Origin: Spirochaetota bacterium
GTDB taxonomy: Bacteria > Spirochaetota > Spirochaetia > SZUA-6
NCBI GenBank assembly: GCA_003641675.1
Contig: QNBI01000146.1
Location: forward strand, 1 to 5,810
Length of the DNA stretch: 5,810 bases
Reading direction: 5' to 3'
A program made the translations under genes and the position numbers. The notes beneath the pieces were generated by a model. It was not told the origin of the DNA. It searched no databases and worked only from the letters and a program-made list of their open reading frames with translations. Positions 5,015 through 5,810 of the stretch are shown here, in pieces. Positions within the stretch are counted from its first letter, which is position 1; the number at the start of each line of letters is the position of its first letter.

Positions 5015-5810
5015 CTACTCTGATAAAATCGGCATTTTATCGGGATTAAGGTATATTTTAACTGTCTCTCCTTCTGGTATTTTATTTGAAACTGCACTTT
5101 TCGCCCGTATTGACCAGTTATTAAGTTTAAGCTGATAATCGATAACATCTCCGATATATGATTCTCTTTCTATTTCAACGGAAAAGAGGTTATAATTCTT
5201 CATTTCACCCCTGATGTTCGAAGTTAATATGAATTTTACATCTTCTGGCCTTACCGCAATTACCACGTTTTCCCCTTTTTTTACTTTCCTTCCGATACCA
5301 TAAATTATTAGTCCGTCGATGGTCTTTACCATAGTATATTTCCCGTTTGAATCAACCACAGTTCCGTTAATAAAGGAGGTATTTCCCATAAAGCTGGCTA
5401 CAAATTTATTAGAAGGGTTTTCATAAATATCCTTAGGCTTACCCTGCTGCATAATTCTGCCTTTGTTCAAAATAATTATCCTGTCGGAAATAACCATTGC
5501 TTCCGTCTGGTCATGTGTTACATACACGGTAGTTACACCGGATTCTTTATGAATTCTTGCTATCTCAAACCTCATTCTTTCCCTTAACAACGCATCCAGA
5601 TTGCTTAACGGTTCATCGAGGAGAAGAATATCCGGTTCCAGAACAAGAGCCCTGGCCAATGCAACTCTCTGCTGCTGTCCGCCGCTTAACTCTCTGGGGT
5701 ATCTGTTTTCATACTCTTCGAGTCTAACCGTTTCAAGATGCTGTTTTACTCTTTTTTTAATCTCGCCCTTTGGTACTTTTCTCATCTGCAGCCCAAATGC
5801 AAGATTCTGA
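5015..5810 (-). CDS. ABC importer ATP-binding protein, PotA/UgpC/MalK type (N-terminus missing)
   Basis: This ATPase subunit energises a binding-protein-dependent importer at the inner face of the cytoplasmic membrane. The reading frame is open to the right edge, and 264 codons are visible. The start, Walker A and most of the Q-loop lie beyond it. The ATG at 5785 is internal: the codons before it (QNLAFGLQ) continue the conserved segment that follows the Q-loop. Counted from that ATG, the signature LSGGQQQR is at 33-40, Walker B ILLLDEP at 53-59, the D-loop SNLD at 61-64 and the H-loop histidine at 91 (VTHDQTEAM). From about 135 a C-terminal extension begins GNTSFINGTVV, then AVRPEDV, and later ERESYIGDVIDYQLKL, which resembles a TOBE_2-type regulatory domain of polyamine, iron, aminoethylphosphonate or sugar importers. 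All catalytic motifs seen are intact. The substrate cannot be told from this subunit, and permease and binding-protein genes probably lie upstream. Confidence 0.92.
   Translation of the reverse strand, partial: QNLAFGLQMRKVPKGEIKKRVKQHLETVRLEEYENRYPRELSGGQQQRVALARALVLEPDILLLDEPLSNLDALLRERMRFEIARIHKESGVTTVYVTHDQTEAMVISDRIIILNKGRIMQQGKPKDIYENPSNKFVASFMGNTSFINGTVVDSNGKYTMVKTIDGLIIYGIGRKVKKGENVVIAVRPEDVKFILTSNIRGEMKNYNLFSVEIERESYIGDVIDYQLKLNNWSIRAKSAVSNKIPEGETVKIYLNPDKMPILSE

Noticed and set aside
5785..5810. ATG at 5785 as the true start of the ABC ATPase
   Set aside because: The frame stays open upstream and encodes QNLAFGLQ, which continues the conserved post-Q-loop segment. The Walker A motif must lie beyond the window, so the gene is cut by the edge.

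Overview
The window is bacterial and moderately AT-rich, with short intergenic gaps and clear Shine-Dalgarno sites. It contains no rRNA, tRNA, CRISPR array or insertion sequence that I can see. A lipoprotein with a loose, non-classical lipobox points to a diderm host. A spirochaete or a similar anaerobe would fit, but this is a weak inference and the phylum cannot be fixed from this sequence.

Left part (1-1939): a threonine-catabolism unit. On the minus strand, tdh (SDR/epimerase-type L-threonine 3-dehydrogenase) is followed after 27 nt by kbl (glycine C-acetyltransferase), which runs off the left edge. Together they convert L-threonine + NAD+ + CoA to glycine + acetyl-CoA + NADH. Diverging from them on the plus strand is an XRE/cupin transcription factor. 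The 94-bp gap between the two start codons holds two overlapping, opposed sigma70-type promoters and a perfect 14-bp palindrome just downstream of the tdh -10 box. This is the arrangement expected if the regulator controls both itself and tdh-kbl.

Centre (1940-2096): a short non-coding gap between convergent genes. It holds only AT-rich imperfect inverted repeats and T/A runs, and at best a weak terminator.

Right part (2097-5810): all genes are on the minus strand. In transcription order they are the C-terminal three quarters of an ABC importer ATPase (PotA/UgpC/MalK type with a TOBE-like tail), a short RNase Z-like metallo-beta-lactamase-fold hydrolase 18 nt downstream, a secreted or lipid-anchored protein with an EF-hand-type loop and an HxHDWE motif like that of necrosis-inducing (NLP) proteins, and a LacI-family repressor with its own promoter. 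The first two genes are clearly one transcription unit. The lipoprotein may belong to it. The LacI protein is a plausible regulator of the uptake locus, but the substrate is unknown.

The most unusual items are the HEHDWE/EF-hand lipoprotein, the arm-less RNase Z-like protein tied to an ABC importer, and the compact divergent control region of tdh-kbl. No wholly new system is demonstrated. Base composition differs between the GC-richer threonine genes and the AT-richer right part, with the change near the convergent gap.
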